NCBI GenBank assembly: GCA_903892415.1
Contig: CAITIQ010000471.1
Span: 1-49,318, forward strand
From: an uncultured delta proteobacterium
GTDB taxonomy: Bacteria > Myxococcota_A > Polyangia > Polyangiales > Polyangiaceae
Direction of reading: 5' to 3'
DNA: 49,318 bases
Shown: positions 8,121 to 15,819 of the stretch, piece after piece
Position numbering within the stretch: position 1 is the stretch's first letter
Layout of the letters: every line of letters starts with the position of its first letter
Made by a program: the position numbers and the translations under genes
Notes under the pieces: generated by a model
Databases searched by the model: none
The model's input: the letters and a program-made list of their open reading frames with translations, nothing else
What the model was told of the DNA's origin: nothing

Positions 8121-9171
8121 CCATCGCTTGATTGCCAGCGCGCTGCTCGCCTCGACCAGCGGTTGTCAGGCTTTTTTTCCGTTGCCCAGCGACGTCGAAC
8201 TCGATGAGACGCTGGCGCCGGTCGTCACCGTGGCGAAGGTTCAAGGGGAGCCCTTCACCGAGGGCGAGGTAATCATCGCCAAGGTGCTGGTGGAGGACGT
8301 ATCGGTAGGAACGGCCTCCATCCGTGTGGGCAAGAAGTGCCTGCTCGACGGCAAGCCAACCTTGCCGCTAGACGGGGCAGGGGACTTGGGCGGCATCCTC
8401 GCTGTGTTTTCGGATTCCTCGGCGGCCACCCGGGGCTTCATCGACCTCGAGACCGGCGGTGCGCTCGAGAGCCGCTGGGACTTTGACTACGACGAAAAGC
8501 GCCTATTGGTTGAAACGGACTTTGCTCCGGGTGGTTTTCGCATGCACCAGCGTCGCGAGGTTGCTGGGCAAAAGCCGCGTAACAGCGTCAAGCGGGTGGA
8601 GCTGAAGACCGAGCAAACGCCGCATGACGGTCACTCGCTGCTAGGCTTTCTGCGCCGTTGGGACGCCGAGGAGGGAACGCAGGGGTTTGCCTACGTGTTC
8701 GCCGGCCGCTACCTGATGCGGATCGATATGGGCATCACCGGTCGTGAGACGATTCGAACGGTGTTGGGGGATCAGGAAGCCATCCGCATCGACGGTGTGG
8801 GCGCCAAGCTCTCCGAAAAAACGCTCCAGCCGCAGCCCGGAACTCGGGCCATGCCCTTCGTGTTCTGGTTCTCGGCGGATGAGCGGCGTGTGCCGTTGCG
8901 GATCGAGGTCGAGAGCGATCTCGGCGCGCTGACGTTGGAGCTCAGCAAGTACGAAGTGGTTCCGCCAGCGCAGGGGGACGCGCAGCCCTGCGATGGGCGC
9001 GTCGACAAGGTTGAGCTCGCCAAGGCCAAAGCCCCGCGGCCGAAGCGATCCGACGGCAAAGTCCCTAGGTTCCGCCGCTCTCCGAGCGAGCCGCCGTTCG
9101 GTCGGGACAAGGCCAAACCCAAGGACCCGACGCCTCTTCCCGCGAAGCCGTCGGCGTCTCCGGCGAAGTGA
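8080..9171 (+). CDS. DUF3108-type lipoprotein with basic C-terminal tail
   Basis: The ATG at 8080 gives a signal peptide with lipobox STSGC (Cys29). The body contains beta-rich segments typical of DUF3108 proteins (KVLVEDVSVGTASIRVG, SRWDFDYDEKRLLVETDF, HDGHSLLGFLRRWD, YLMRIDMGITGRETI, ADERRVPLRIEVES). DUF3108 proteins are periplasmic with a lipocalin-like fold; their ligand is unknown. The last 60 residues are rich in Lys, Arg and Pro and probably disordered. The gene overlaps the upstream phosphatase by 41 bp and the downstream helicase by 4 bp (GTGA), so the three form an operon. The frame remains open further upstream, but the lipobox sets this start. Confidence 0.82.
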   Translation: MTVNTSRKPKELLSHRLIASALLASTSGCQAFFPLPSDVELDETLAPVVTVAKVQGEPFTEGEVIIAKVLVEDVSVGTASIRVGKKCLLDGKPTLPLDGAGDLGGILAVFSDSSAATRGFIDLETGGALESRWDFDYDEKRLLVETDFAPGGFRMHQRREVAGQKPRNSVKRVELKTEQTPHDGHSLLGFLRRWDAEEGTQGFAYVFAGRYLMRIDMGITGRETIRTVLGDQEAIRIDGVGAKLSEKTLQPQPGTRAMPFVFWFSADERRVPLRIEVESDLGALTLELSKYEVVPPAQGDAQPCDGRVDKVELAKAKAPRPKRSDGKVPRFRRSPSEPPFGRDKAKPKDPTPLPAKPSASPAK

Positions 9172-12100
9172 AGAAGAAAGCTCCGGCATCGTCTTCGGGC
9201 ACGGCGCTCGCTAGCTTCAGTGCGCCGGTACAAGCTTGGTTTTCCGCCTCCTTCGCGGCGCCGACGCACGCGCAGACGCTCGGCTTGCCAGTGATCGCGA
9301 GCGGAGCGTCCACCCTGCTATTGGCGCCGACAGGCTCGGGCAAAACGTTGACCGCCTTCCTCTCGGCGCTGGACAAGCTGATGTTCCACGGCGCGCAAGC
9401 GGATGCTCAGCCAGGCGATGTGAGCGTGCTCTACGTCTCGCCGCTGAAGGCGCTGGCGGTGGACATCGAGAAGAACCTGCGTGCCCCTTTGATCGGCATT
9501 GCTCACGCGGCCAAACGGCTGAACGTGCCTTTCCGCGAGCCGTCGATCTTCGTGCGCTCGGGCGATACGCACGCGAGCGAGCGCCGCGCATTTCAGCGCA
9601 GCGGCGCTGATATCGTGATCACCACGCCGGAGTCGTTGTACCTGATGCTGACCTCCGAAGTCGCGCGGCGCTTTGCGCGCGTGGAGACGGTCATCATCGA
9701 TGAAATCCATGTGATGGCCGGCACCAAGCGGGGCAGCCATTTGTTCGTATCGTTGGAACGGCTGGAGGCGCTTCGGAGCTCGGGTAAGCCGCTGCAGCGG
9801 ATCGGGCTCTCGGCGACGGTGCGACCGCTCGAGCCGGTTGCACACGCCCTGGCCGGGCTCTCGCTCACCGGCGAGCCACGGCCGGTGACCATCATCGATG
9901 CAGGCACGCGTCGCGCGCTCGAGCTTTCGATCGAGGTGCCGGCCCGCGACATGAAGAACCTCTCGGAGCGTGACGTGGGGCCAGGCTCGGCTGCCCCTTC
10001 GCTCGACGTTCCCGGCGGTGAGCCGCGCAAAGGCGGCTCGATCTGGCCTACGATCTACCCGCGGCTCGTCGCGCTGATTCAGCAACATCGGACCACGCTG
10101 GTCTTCGTCAACAACCGCCGGCTCGCCGAGCGGCTGGCACAAGCCATCAACGAGCTTGCCGAACAAGAGCTCGCGTTGGCGCACCACGGATCGATCGCTC
10201 ACGAACGACGAGCTTTCATCGAAGACCGTCTCAAGCGCGGGGACGTTCGCGCCATCATCGCGACAAGCTCGCTCGAACTCGGCATCGACATGGGCACGAT
10301 CGATCTGGTCGTGCAGATCGAAGCGCCGCCCACGGTTTCTGCGGGGCTGCAACGCGTTGGTCGCGCCGGTCACAACGTCGCGAGCGTGTCGCGCGGGGTG
10401 ATCATCCCGAAGTTCCGCGGGGACCTGCTGGCCTCCGCCGCCACCGTCTTGGCGATGAAGAACGGTGAGGTCGAGCAGACGCGCATCCCAGAAAATCCGC
10501 TGGATATCCTCGCGCAGCAGGTGGTGGCGATCGTGGCCGAGCGGTCGATCTCGTACGACGATCTGGGGGCGCTGGTGCGCGGCGCCTATCCCTTCCGGGC
10601 GCTGCCGAAGTCGGCCTTCGACGGCGTGCTCGACATGCTCACCGGGCGCTACCCATCGCACGAGTTCAGCGAGCTTTCGCCGCGCATCAACTGGGACCGG
10701 GTGAGCAATGTGCTCTCCGGCCGGCGCTCCTCCAAGCGCTTGGCGATCATCTCGGGCGGCACCATCCCGGACCGCGGCCTGTTCGGCGTCTTCCTCGACG
10801 GGGCGGAGAAGCCGATCCGCATCGGCGAGCTGGACGAGGAGATGGTGTTCGAATCTCGCGTCGGGGAGATCTTCCTCTTGGGCGCGTCATCCTGGCGCAT
10901 CACCGAGATCACGAACGACAGGGTGCTCGCTTTGCCGGCGCCGGGCGAGGCCGGGAAGATGCCGTTTTGGCGCGGGGATCGCGCCTCACGTCCGTTCGAA
11001 TTGGGGCTCAAGATCGGCGCGCTGGCACGCACGCTGTCTGGGCTCAGTCGCGAACGTGCGTTGGCCTTGCTCGAGAAGGAGCACGGCATGGACGAGAACG
11101 CCCGCGAAAATTTGGTGCGCCTCGTCGAGGAGCAGAAGGCCGCAACTGGAGAGCTGCCCAGCGACAAGACCATCGTGATCGAGCGCTTCCTTGATGAACT
11201 CGGTGATCAACGGATCTGCGTGCTCTGTCCCTTCGGTTCGCGCATCTTGGCGCCCTGGGCGATGGCCATTCGCTCGCGCTTGGCGGCCGAATCTGCGCTC
11301 GATGTGGACGTCATCTACAGTGACGACGGCATCATCTTCCGCATCGCCGACGTCGACTCGGCACCACCTCCGCTGTCTCTGATCCCGTCGCCAAGCGAGG
11401 TGGAAGGCGAACTCGAACACGGGCTCTCCTCGACGGCGCTGTTTGCTGCGCGGTTCCGCGAAAACGCAGCACGCTCTCTGCTTTTGCCGAAGAAGAGTCC
11501 GCAGAAGCGCATGCCGCTATGGGCGCAGCGTCGGCGTTCGGCGGAGCTGCTCGCGGTGGCCGCAAACTACCCGTCGTTCCCGCTTTTGCTCGAGACCTAC
11601 CGCGAGTGCATGAAGGACATCTTCGATGTGCCCGCGTTGCTCGAGGTGCTGAGCGGCGTCGAGTCGCGCGCCATCCGCGTGGTGCAGGTCGATACCGAGG
11701 TGCCCTCTCCGCTCGCTGCCTCGCTGCTTTTTTCGTACGTGGCGAACTTCATGTACGAGGGGGACTCGCCGCTCGCGGAGCGTCGGGCCCAGGCGTTGAC
11801 GCTCGATCCAGACCGTCTGCGCGAGCTGCTCGGCGAAGTCGAGCTGGCCGAGCTGCTGGATGCGCAGGCGCTGGACGAGGTGTCGCTTGCGGCCGCTGGT
11901 AGCCGACTGTGCGCCAACGCCGATCACGTGCACGACCTGCTGCTCAGCGTTGGAGACCGCAGTGAGGCCGAGCTCGTCGCGCGGCTGCTCGAGCCTGGTG
12001 GCTGGCCCGCGTTGCGGCAAGAGCTGCTGGTCTCGCGACGCGCGGTGCTGGTGCGGATCGCGTCGGAGGAGCGCTGGATCGCGATCGAGGACGCCGCTGC

Positions 12101-13670
12101 GTATCGCGATGCTCTGGGCGTGGTTCCGCCGCCAGGGATTCCTCAATCGTTGCTGCTGCCTGTTGAGCACGCGCTGCGCGGCTTGCTTCAACGTTACGCG
12201 CGAACACACGGCCCGTTCTCGGTGCAGGACGTTGAACACCGTTTTGGCGTTGGGTCGGAGGAGCTCCTGCTCGCGCTCGAACAGCTGGTCACCGCCGGCC
12301 GCGTCGTGCGTGGGCGCTTCCGAACCGCGGGCGCGGCCATCGAGTTCGTCGACCGTGACATCTTGCGCGCGATCAAGCGCAAGAGCCTGGCCAAGCTCCG
12401 CCGCGAGGTCGAGCCAGTGCCCGCTGAGGCGCTCGCGCGCTTCTCGGTTCTTCACCATGAGCTGGCCAGCCCGCGCCGCGGTCTCGATGCTGTGCTGACG
12501 ACCATCGAGCGACTCGAGGGTTTGGCGTTGCCGGCCAGCGTTTGGTTCGACGATCTATTCCCGAGTCGGGTGCGCGGCTTCAGCCCTTCGATGCTTGACG
12601 AACTTTGCCTCGCAGGCGAGGTCACCTGGCGTGGTGTTGCGCCGCTCGGGGACTCGGATGGGCGGGTGGCCTTTTTCATCGCCGATCGACTTGGTCTGTT
12701 GGCCCAGCCGGCAAAAGAGGTCCCGGGCGAACTCGCGCGGCGGGTGCTTGCAACGGTGGAACAGCGAGGTGCGCTGTTCTTTCATCAATTGCTCGAGCAG
12801 GTCGGCGGCTTTCCCAACGACGTCCTCGACAGCGTTTGGGAGTTGGTGTTCGCAGGCTGGCTAACCAATGATTCGACGGTGCCGCTGCGCTCGCGCTTCG
12901 ACAAGGCGCACAGTGCCCAGCGTCCGCAGCGCTTTCGCTCACGCCGTAAGTCTTTGCCAGGGAGCGAGGGGCGCTTTTCGCTGATGGCCCAACCAGCTGC
13001 GAACGACCCAACGGCGCGTCTGCAGGCGCTGACCACCGTCTTGCTCGAACGCCACGGTGTGCTTACCCGCGACAACCTCGAGATGGAGTCGGTCGTCGGC
13101 GGGTTCAGCGCGGTGTACCCGGTGCTCCGTGCGATGGAGGAGGCAGGCCGAGTTCGGCGCGGCTACTTCGTCGAGGGGTTGGGCGCAGCCCAGTTTGCGA
13201 ACCCGTCGATCGCCGAGCGACTGCGTTCTTGTCGCGAGCCGAGCGATGAGCCTGTGACCATCGTGCTCTCGGCTTTGGACCCGGCAAACTTGTACGGCAC
13301 ACTGCTACCGTGGCCCGCGCGATCAGCGCAAGACCGGCTGATGCGCGCTGCAGGGTCCCACGTCGTGCTCGACGACGGCGCGTTGGCTGCGTACGTCGCG
13401 CGAGGAGCCCAGAGCGTCATCTGCTTTCCGCCGGAGGACGCCCGTGAAGGGCGGGCGTTTGCCGAACGGCTCGCGCGCACACTCGCGCGCTGGTCGATGG
13501 AGACCCGCCACGAACCGATGCACCTGAAGCTGCTGAACGGTGAGGATGCCGCCAAGAGCGCCTTAGCCGAGGGCTTTGTCGCAGGCGGTTTTGTGCGCTC
13601 TGGCACCGGCCTCTTGCTGCGCGCCGAGTCGAGGCGGGGCCCGCTTTCATCCGCGCGGCTTTCGGATTAA
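9168..13670 (+). CDS. lhr: Lhr-family DEAD/DEAH-box helicase
   Basis: A 1500-residue SF2 helicase of the bacterial Lhr type, full length for the family. Core motifs appear in order: Walker A APTGSGKT (53-60), YVSPLKALAVD, TTPESLYLML, the DEIH box (177-180), GLSATVRPLEPVA, LVFVNNRRLAERLA, and motifs V-VI IATSSLELGIDMG and QRVGRAGH (395-402). The C-terminal half carries winged-helix and Lhr-CTD segments (for example LLQRYARTHGPFSVQDVEHR and LTTVLLERHGVLTRDNLEME). Lhr translocates 3' to 5' on single-stranded DNA, unwinds RNA:DNA hybrids and belongs to the DNA repair response in mycobacteria. The GTG start overlaps the upstream stop codon, giving translational coupling to the DUF3108 lipoprotein gene, an odd pairing of an envelope and a DNA repair protein. 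Confidence 0.95.
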   Translation: MKKKAPASSSGTALASFSAPVQAWFSASFAAPTHAQTLGLPVIASGASTLLLAPTGSGKTLTAFLSALDKLMFHGAQADAQPGDVSVLYVSPLKALAVDIEKNLRAPLIGIAHAAKRLNVPFREPSIFVRSGDTHASERRAFQRSGADIVITTPESLYLMLTSEVARRFARVETVIIDEIHVMAGTKRGSHLFVSLERLEALRSSGKPLQRIGLSATVRPLEPVAHALAGLSLTGEPRPVTIIDAGTRRALELSIEVPARDMKNLSERDVGPGSAAPSLDVPGGEPRKGGSIWPTIYPRLVALIQQHRTTLVFVNNRRLAERLAQAINELAEQELALAHHGSIAHERRAFIEDRLKRGDVRAIIATSSLELGIDMGTIDLVVQIEAPPTVSAGLQRVGRAGHNVASVSRGVIIPKFRGDLLASAATVLAMKNGEVEQTRIPENPLDILAQQVVAIVAERSISYDDLGALVRGAYPFRALPKSAFDGVLDMLTGRYPSHEFSELSPRINWDRVSNVLSGRRSSKRLAIISGGTIPDRGLFGVFLDGAEKPIRIGELDEEMVFESRVGEIFLLGASSWRITEITNDRVLALPAPGEAGKMPFWRGDRASRPFELGLKIGALARTLSGLSRERALALLEKEHGMDENARENLVRLVEEQKAATGELPSDKTIVIERFLDELGDQRICVLCPFGSRILAPWAMAIRSRLAAESALDVDVIYSDDGIIFRIADVDSAPPPLSLIPSPSEVEGELEHGLSSTALFAARFRENAARSLLLPKKSPQKRMPLWAQRRRSAELLAVAANYPSFPLLLETYRECMKDIFDVPALLEVLSGVESRAIRVVQVDTEVPSPLAASLLFSYVANFMYEGDSPLAERRAQALTLDPDRLRELLGEVELAELLDAQALDEVSLAAAGSRLCANADHVHDLLLSVGDRSEAELVARLLEPGGWPALRQELLVSRRAVLVRIASEERWIAIEDAAAYRDALGVVPPPGIPQSLLLPVEHALRGLLQRYARTHGPFSVQDVEHRFGVGSEELLLALEQLVTAGRVVRGRFRTAGAAIEFVDRDILRAIKRKSLAKLRREVEPVPAEALARFSVLHHELASPRRGLDAVLTTIERLEGLALPASVWFDDLFPSRVRGFSPSMLDELCLAGEVTWRGVAPLGDSDGRVAFFIADRLGLLAQPAKEVPGELARRVLATVEQRGALFFHQLLEQVGGFPNDVLDSVWELVFAGWLTNDSTVPLRSRFDKAHSAQRPQRFRSRRKSLPGSEGRFSLMAQPAANDPTARLQALTTVLLERHGVLTRDNLEMESVVGGFSAVYPVLRAMEEAGRVRRGYFVEGLGAAQFANPSIAERLRSCREPSDEPVTIVLSALDPANLYGTLLPWPARSAQDRLMRAAGSHVVLDDGALAAYVARGAQSVICFPPEDAREGRAFAERLARTLARWSMETRHEPMHLKLLNGEDAAKSALAEGFVAGGFVRSGTGLLLRAESRRGPLSSARLSD

Positions 13671-13678
13671 GCAGCGCT

Positions 13679-14701
13679 ATGCGCGTTCTTTCCACCTGCC
13701 TGCTCGGTCTCTCGGTTGCTCTCTTTGCCTGTGGGGATGATTCCTCCTCGTCCGGCGGCTCTCCGGCAACGGGTGGCGGCGGTGAGTCGGCTGGCGGCGG
13801 CGGTCAGGGCGGTGAGTCGGTTGGCGGCGGCGGTCAGGGCGGAACGGGCGGCTCGGCTCAAGGCGGTGCAGCGCAGGGCGGTAGCGCGCAGGGCGGTTCC
13901 GCGCCGCTGTGCACCGGCCTTCCCACGGGGGAAGTGGCCGCGCTGGAGTTCTTTGATGGCTTCAACGGCAGTGAAGACGCTGCCTTCGATGGAACCGGCG
14001 GTCTCGTCGCTAAGAACGGTTCGTCCTTGGAGCGCGTGGACGCGGCGAAGGCTGTCACCACGGTCGCGCCGCTCACCTCGGCGGCCTACGGCTTGCGCTT
14101 CAACAGCGCCGGGGATCTGTTCGTTGCGCTGCCTCAGGCCGGTAAGATCGTGAAGGTGACCGCAGGCCAGGTCACCGACTTCAAGACCGGCCTCTCCGGC
14201 CCGAACGGCGTGCACGTGGACTCGGCTGGCAATGTCTGGGTGACCGAGTTCGGCGGTGGGCGGGTGATCAAACTGGATCCAGCCGGTGACTCCACCACCA
14301 TCGCCTCGCAGCTCAATTCGCCCAACGGCGTAGTGTTGGACGAGACGCGCAATCTGCTGTTCTTCACCGGCTACAGCCAAGGTCGTCTGTTCAAGACCGA
14401 TCCGGCGGGTGGAGCCGAGCCGATCGAGGTCGCCCAGATCGGTGGCGCGGCGCTGGATGGACTCACGCTGGATGCGTGCGGCAACGTGTACGCGGTCGAT
14501 CAGGGTAACTCGCGGGTCTACCGGCTCGATCTCGACGCCGATGCGAATCTCGTCGGTGAGCCGGTGATGTTGGCTGAGCTCCCGCAAAACGTGGCGAACG
14601 TCCAGTTCGGCGTTGGGCCAGGCTGGAACACCACCAGCCTCTACGCCGCTGGTAATCCGGGTGTCGTCTATGAAATCCCGGTGGGCGTGGGCGCTCCGTA
14701 G
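13679..14701 (+). CDS. SMP-30/NHL-like beta-propeller lipoprotein
   Basis: The ATG at 13679 gives a lipobox ending ALFAC (Cys18), then a low-complexity Gly/Gln/Ser linker to about residue 75. The mature domain has propeller repeats: YGLRFNSAGDLFVALPQAG, PNGVHVDSAGNVWVTEFGGG, SPNGVVLDETRNLLFFTGYS and DGLTLDACGNVYAVDQGNSR. This is the SMP-30/gluconolactonase/NHL pattern, with likely metal-site Asn and Asp residues in the PNGV and LDACGN turns. It is anchored to a membrane or the cell surface by its lipid and may be a lactonase or a binding protein. It sits 8 bp after the Lhr gene, so it may be read through from that operon. Confidence 0.85.
   Translation: MRVLSTCLLGLSVALFACGDDSSSSGGSPATGGGGESAGGGGQGGESVGGGGQGGTGGSAQGGAAQGGSAQGGSAPLCTGLPTGEVAALEFFDGFNGSEDAAFDGTGGLVAKNGSSLERVDAAKAVTTVAPLTSAAYGLRFNSAGDLFVALPQAGKIVKVTAGQVTDFKTGLSGPNGVHVDSAGNVWVTEFGGGRVIKLDPAGDSTTIASQLNSPNGVVLDETRNLLFFTGYSQGRLFKTDPAGGAEPIEVAQIGGAALDGLTLDACGNVYAVDQGNSRVYRLDLDADANLVGEPVMLAELPQNVANVQFGVGPGWNTTSLYAAGNPGVVYEIPVGVGAP
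13781..13840 (+). repeat. Two-copy 30-bp tandem repeat in linker
   Basis: Copies at 13781-13810 and 13811-13840 differ at a single base and code for GESAGGGGQG then GESVGGGGQG in the lipoprotein linker. Shorter 15-bp AQGGS/AQGGA repeats follow. The near identity at the DNA level suggests recent duplication and possible length variation between strains. Confidence 0.85.
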
Positions 14702-14757
14702 CGATTGGTGTAGCGCTCCGGGCCGTTCTCTTGGGCGGTCGTCGGAGGAATACTGGT

Positions 14758-14794
14758 ATGCGGGGCTGGGGTTCGGCTAGCCTCTGCCCCGCAT
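14758..14794 (+). promoter_or_regulatory. Hairpin covering the start codon of the Cys-repeat lipoprotein gene
   Basis: ATGCGGGGC (14758-14766) and GCCCCGCAT (14786-14794) are perfect 9-bp inverted repeats around a 19-nt loop. The start codon at 14793 begins inside the 3' arm. The only good Shine-Dalgarno sequence, GGAGGAA at 14744-14750, lies upstream of the hairpin, 42 nt from that start. An in-frame TAG at 14778 excludes a longer protein. Confidence 0.5.
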
Positions 14795-15131
14795 GCATGT
14801 CCGTGTCTTCCTCGCTGGGGTTGCGTTCCTCGTTGGCTCGTCGGCTTGTGAATCGAGTCGTGCTCCACGCCGACTTGCAGACGGCAGCGACCCTCCCAAC
14901 ACGCCTTGTGACGCTTCGCGCGTTTGCAAGGTTTGGGGTTGGTGCGCCGAGCAGAACGGCGAATGTGTAGCGACGTCGAACGATCACTGCAGGGCTTCCG
15001 AGGCTTGTAAGAATGGTGGGCTTTGCTCGCTCGAGGGCCTCAAGTGCGTTGCACGTGAAGACGACTGCGAGCGCTCCGAGTGGTGTGAAAAGAACGAGCT
15101 GTGCGAAGCCCGCGAAGGCGTTTGCAAATAG
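14793..15131 (+). CDS. Small Cys-rich lipoprotein with three C-x5-C-x5-C-x6-C repeats
   Basis: A 112-residue predicted lipoprotein: signal peptide with lipobox VGSSAC (Cys19), then a short linker and three tandem modules, each C-x5-C-x5-C-x6-C, separated by 7 and 6 residues (from about residue 39 to the C-terminus). The twelve module cysteines would form two disulfides per unit outside the cytoplasm. I do not recognise a named family; the modules resemble short disulfide-stabilised repeats found in exported myxobacterial proteins. No catalytic residues are apparent, so an adhesion, toxin-like or protective surface role are all possible. It stands alone, with a hairpin over the start codon. 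It ends 84 bp before the next gene. Confidence 0.75.
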   Translation: MHVRVFLAGVAFLVGSSACESSRAPRRLADGSDPPNTPCDASRVCKVWGWCAEQNGECVATSNDHCRASEACKNGGLCSLEGLKCVAREDDCERSEWCEKNELCEAREGVCK

Positions 15132-15215
15132 GTTGTTGTCATTCGCCTTGCTGGCCCGTAGCCTCACGTGCGTTCGACGCCCGTGCGGGTGTCTCACTCA
15201 AGAACGAGGTCTAGA

Positions 15216-15665
15216 ATGGCACAAGGTTGGGGTCCTCCGGGCGGCGGCGGTGGTGGTGGTTGGCAAGGGGGCCCTCCGCAGGGTGGACCGCCTCCGGGTG
15301 CTCCGGGTGGCCCTCCTCCGGGTGGTGGCTACGGTCCGCCTCCGGGTGGCGGCTATGGCCCTCCTCCGGGCGGTGGCTACGGTCCGCCTCCCGGACAGTT
15401 CGGCCCTCCGCAAGGTGGTCCGCCCATGGGTGGTCCGCCGATGGGCGCTTACGGCAATCCGTACGCTCCGGGCGCTTTGCCTGTGGGAGCTCCGGGAGCT
15501 GAGGAAGGGAGCCTCGGTATCGGGATCGCTCTCGGCTTCTTGTTTGGATGTCTCGGGCTGATCGGTTGCCTCATCTGGGGCAAGCCGCAGACGAAGAAGG
15601 GAGCCGGCATCGGCTTCGCCATCCAAGTCGTGCTCGGAGCAGTCCTGCGTATTGCAGCTAGCTGA
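15216..15665 (+). CDS. Gly/Pro/Tyr-rich protein with C-terminal membrane segments
   Basis: A 149-residue protein from the ATG at 15216, preceded by GAACGAGG. The first 90 residues are low complexity, rich in Gly, Pro and Tyr, including three consecutive GGYGPPPG units (15321-15392) and further GPP repeats. Residues about 105-149 contain two hydrophobic segments (IGIALGFLFGCLGLIGCLIW and IGFAIQVVLGAVL) joined by a short Lys-rich turn (KPQTKKG), so the protein should be membrane-anchored with its disordered N-terminus on one side. Such proline-rich tails on small membrane proteins are common in myxobacteria, but no function is established. No signal peptide is seen. Confidence 0.75.
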   Translation: MAQGWGPPGGGGGGGWQGGPPQGGPPPGAPGGPPPGGGYGPPPGGGYGPPPGGGYGPPPGQFGPPQGGPPMGGPPMGAYGNPYAPGALPVGAPGAEEGSLGIGIALGFLFGCLGLIGCLIWGKPQTKKGAGIGFAIQVVLGAVLRIAAS

Positions 15666-15697
15666 TTGGCAGCTAGCTGATCGGTAGCAATCGCTGC
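15654..15697 (+). repeat. Direct repeat with inverted repeat after the Gly/Pro-rich gene
   Basis: GCAGCTAGCTGAT occurs at 15654-15666 and 15669-15681, the first copy covering the stop codon of the upstream gene. GGCAGC (15668-15673) can also pair with GCTGCC (15692-15697). The element may act as a terminator, but there is no T-run after it. Confidence 0.4.
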
Positions 15698-15819
15698 CAC
15701 CAGCAGCTGATCGTCGATGGCGGTCGTCAGGCTCAAACTGGCGGCCGCCGTTCTTTTGTCGAAATTTGCCCTGATTTACAGCGCAAACCTCCAGGCACGA
15801 AGCTGGCTAGTGCGTGCCC

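Noticed and set aside
9318..10661. A 447-codon minus-strand open frame inside the helicase gene
   Set aside because: It is antisense to conserved helicase motifs and has no recognisable domain.
13741..13920. Repeats resembling a CRISPR or minisatellite array
   Set aside because: The repeats are in frame and code for a Gly-rich lipoprotein linker. There are no unique spacers of constant length and no cas genes.
15216..15232. TGGCAC followed by TTGG as a sigma-54 promoter
   Set aside because: It starts at the initiation codon of the Gly/Pro-rich gene, and the -12 GC element is missing.
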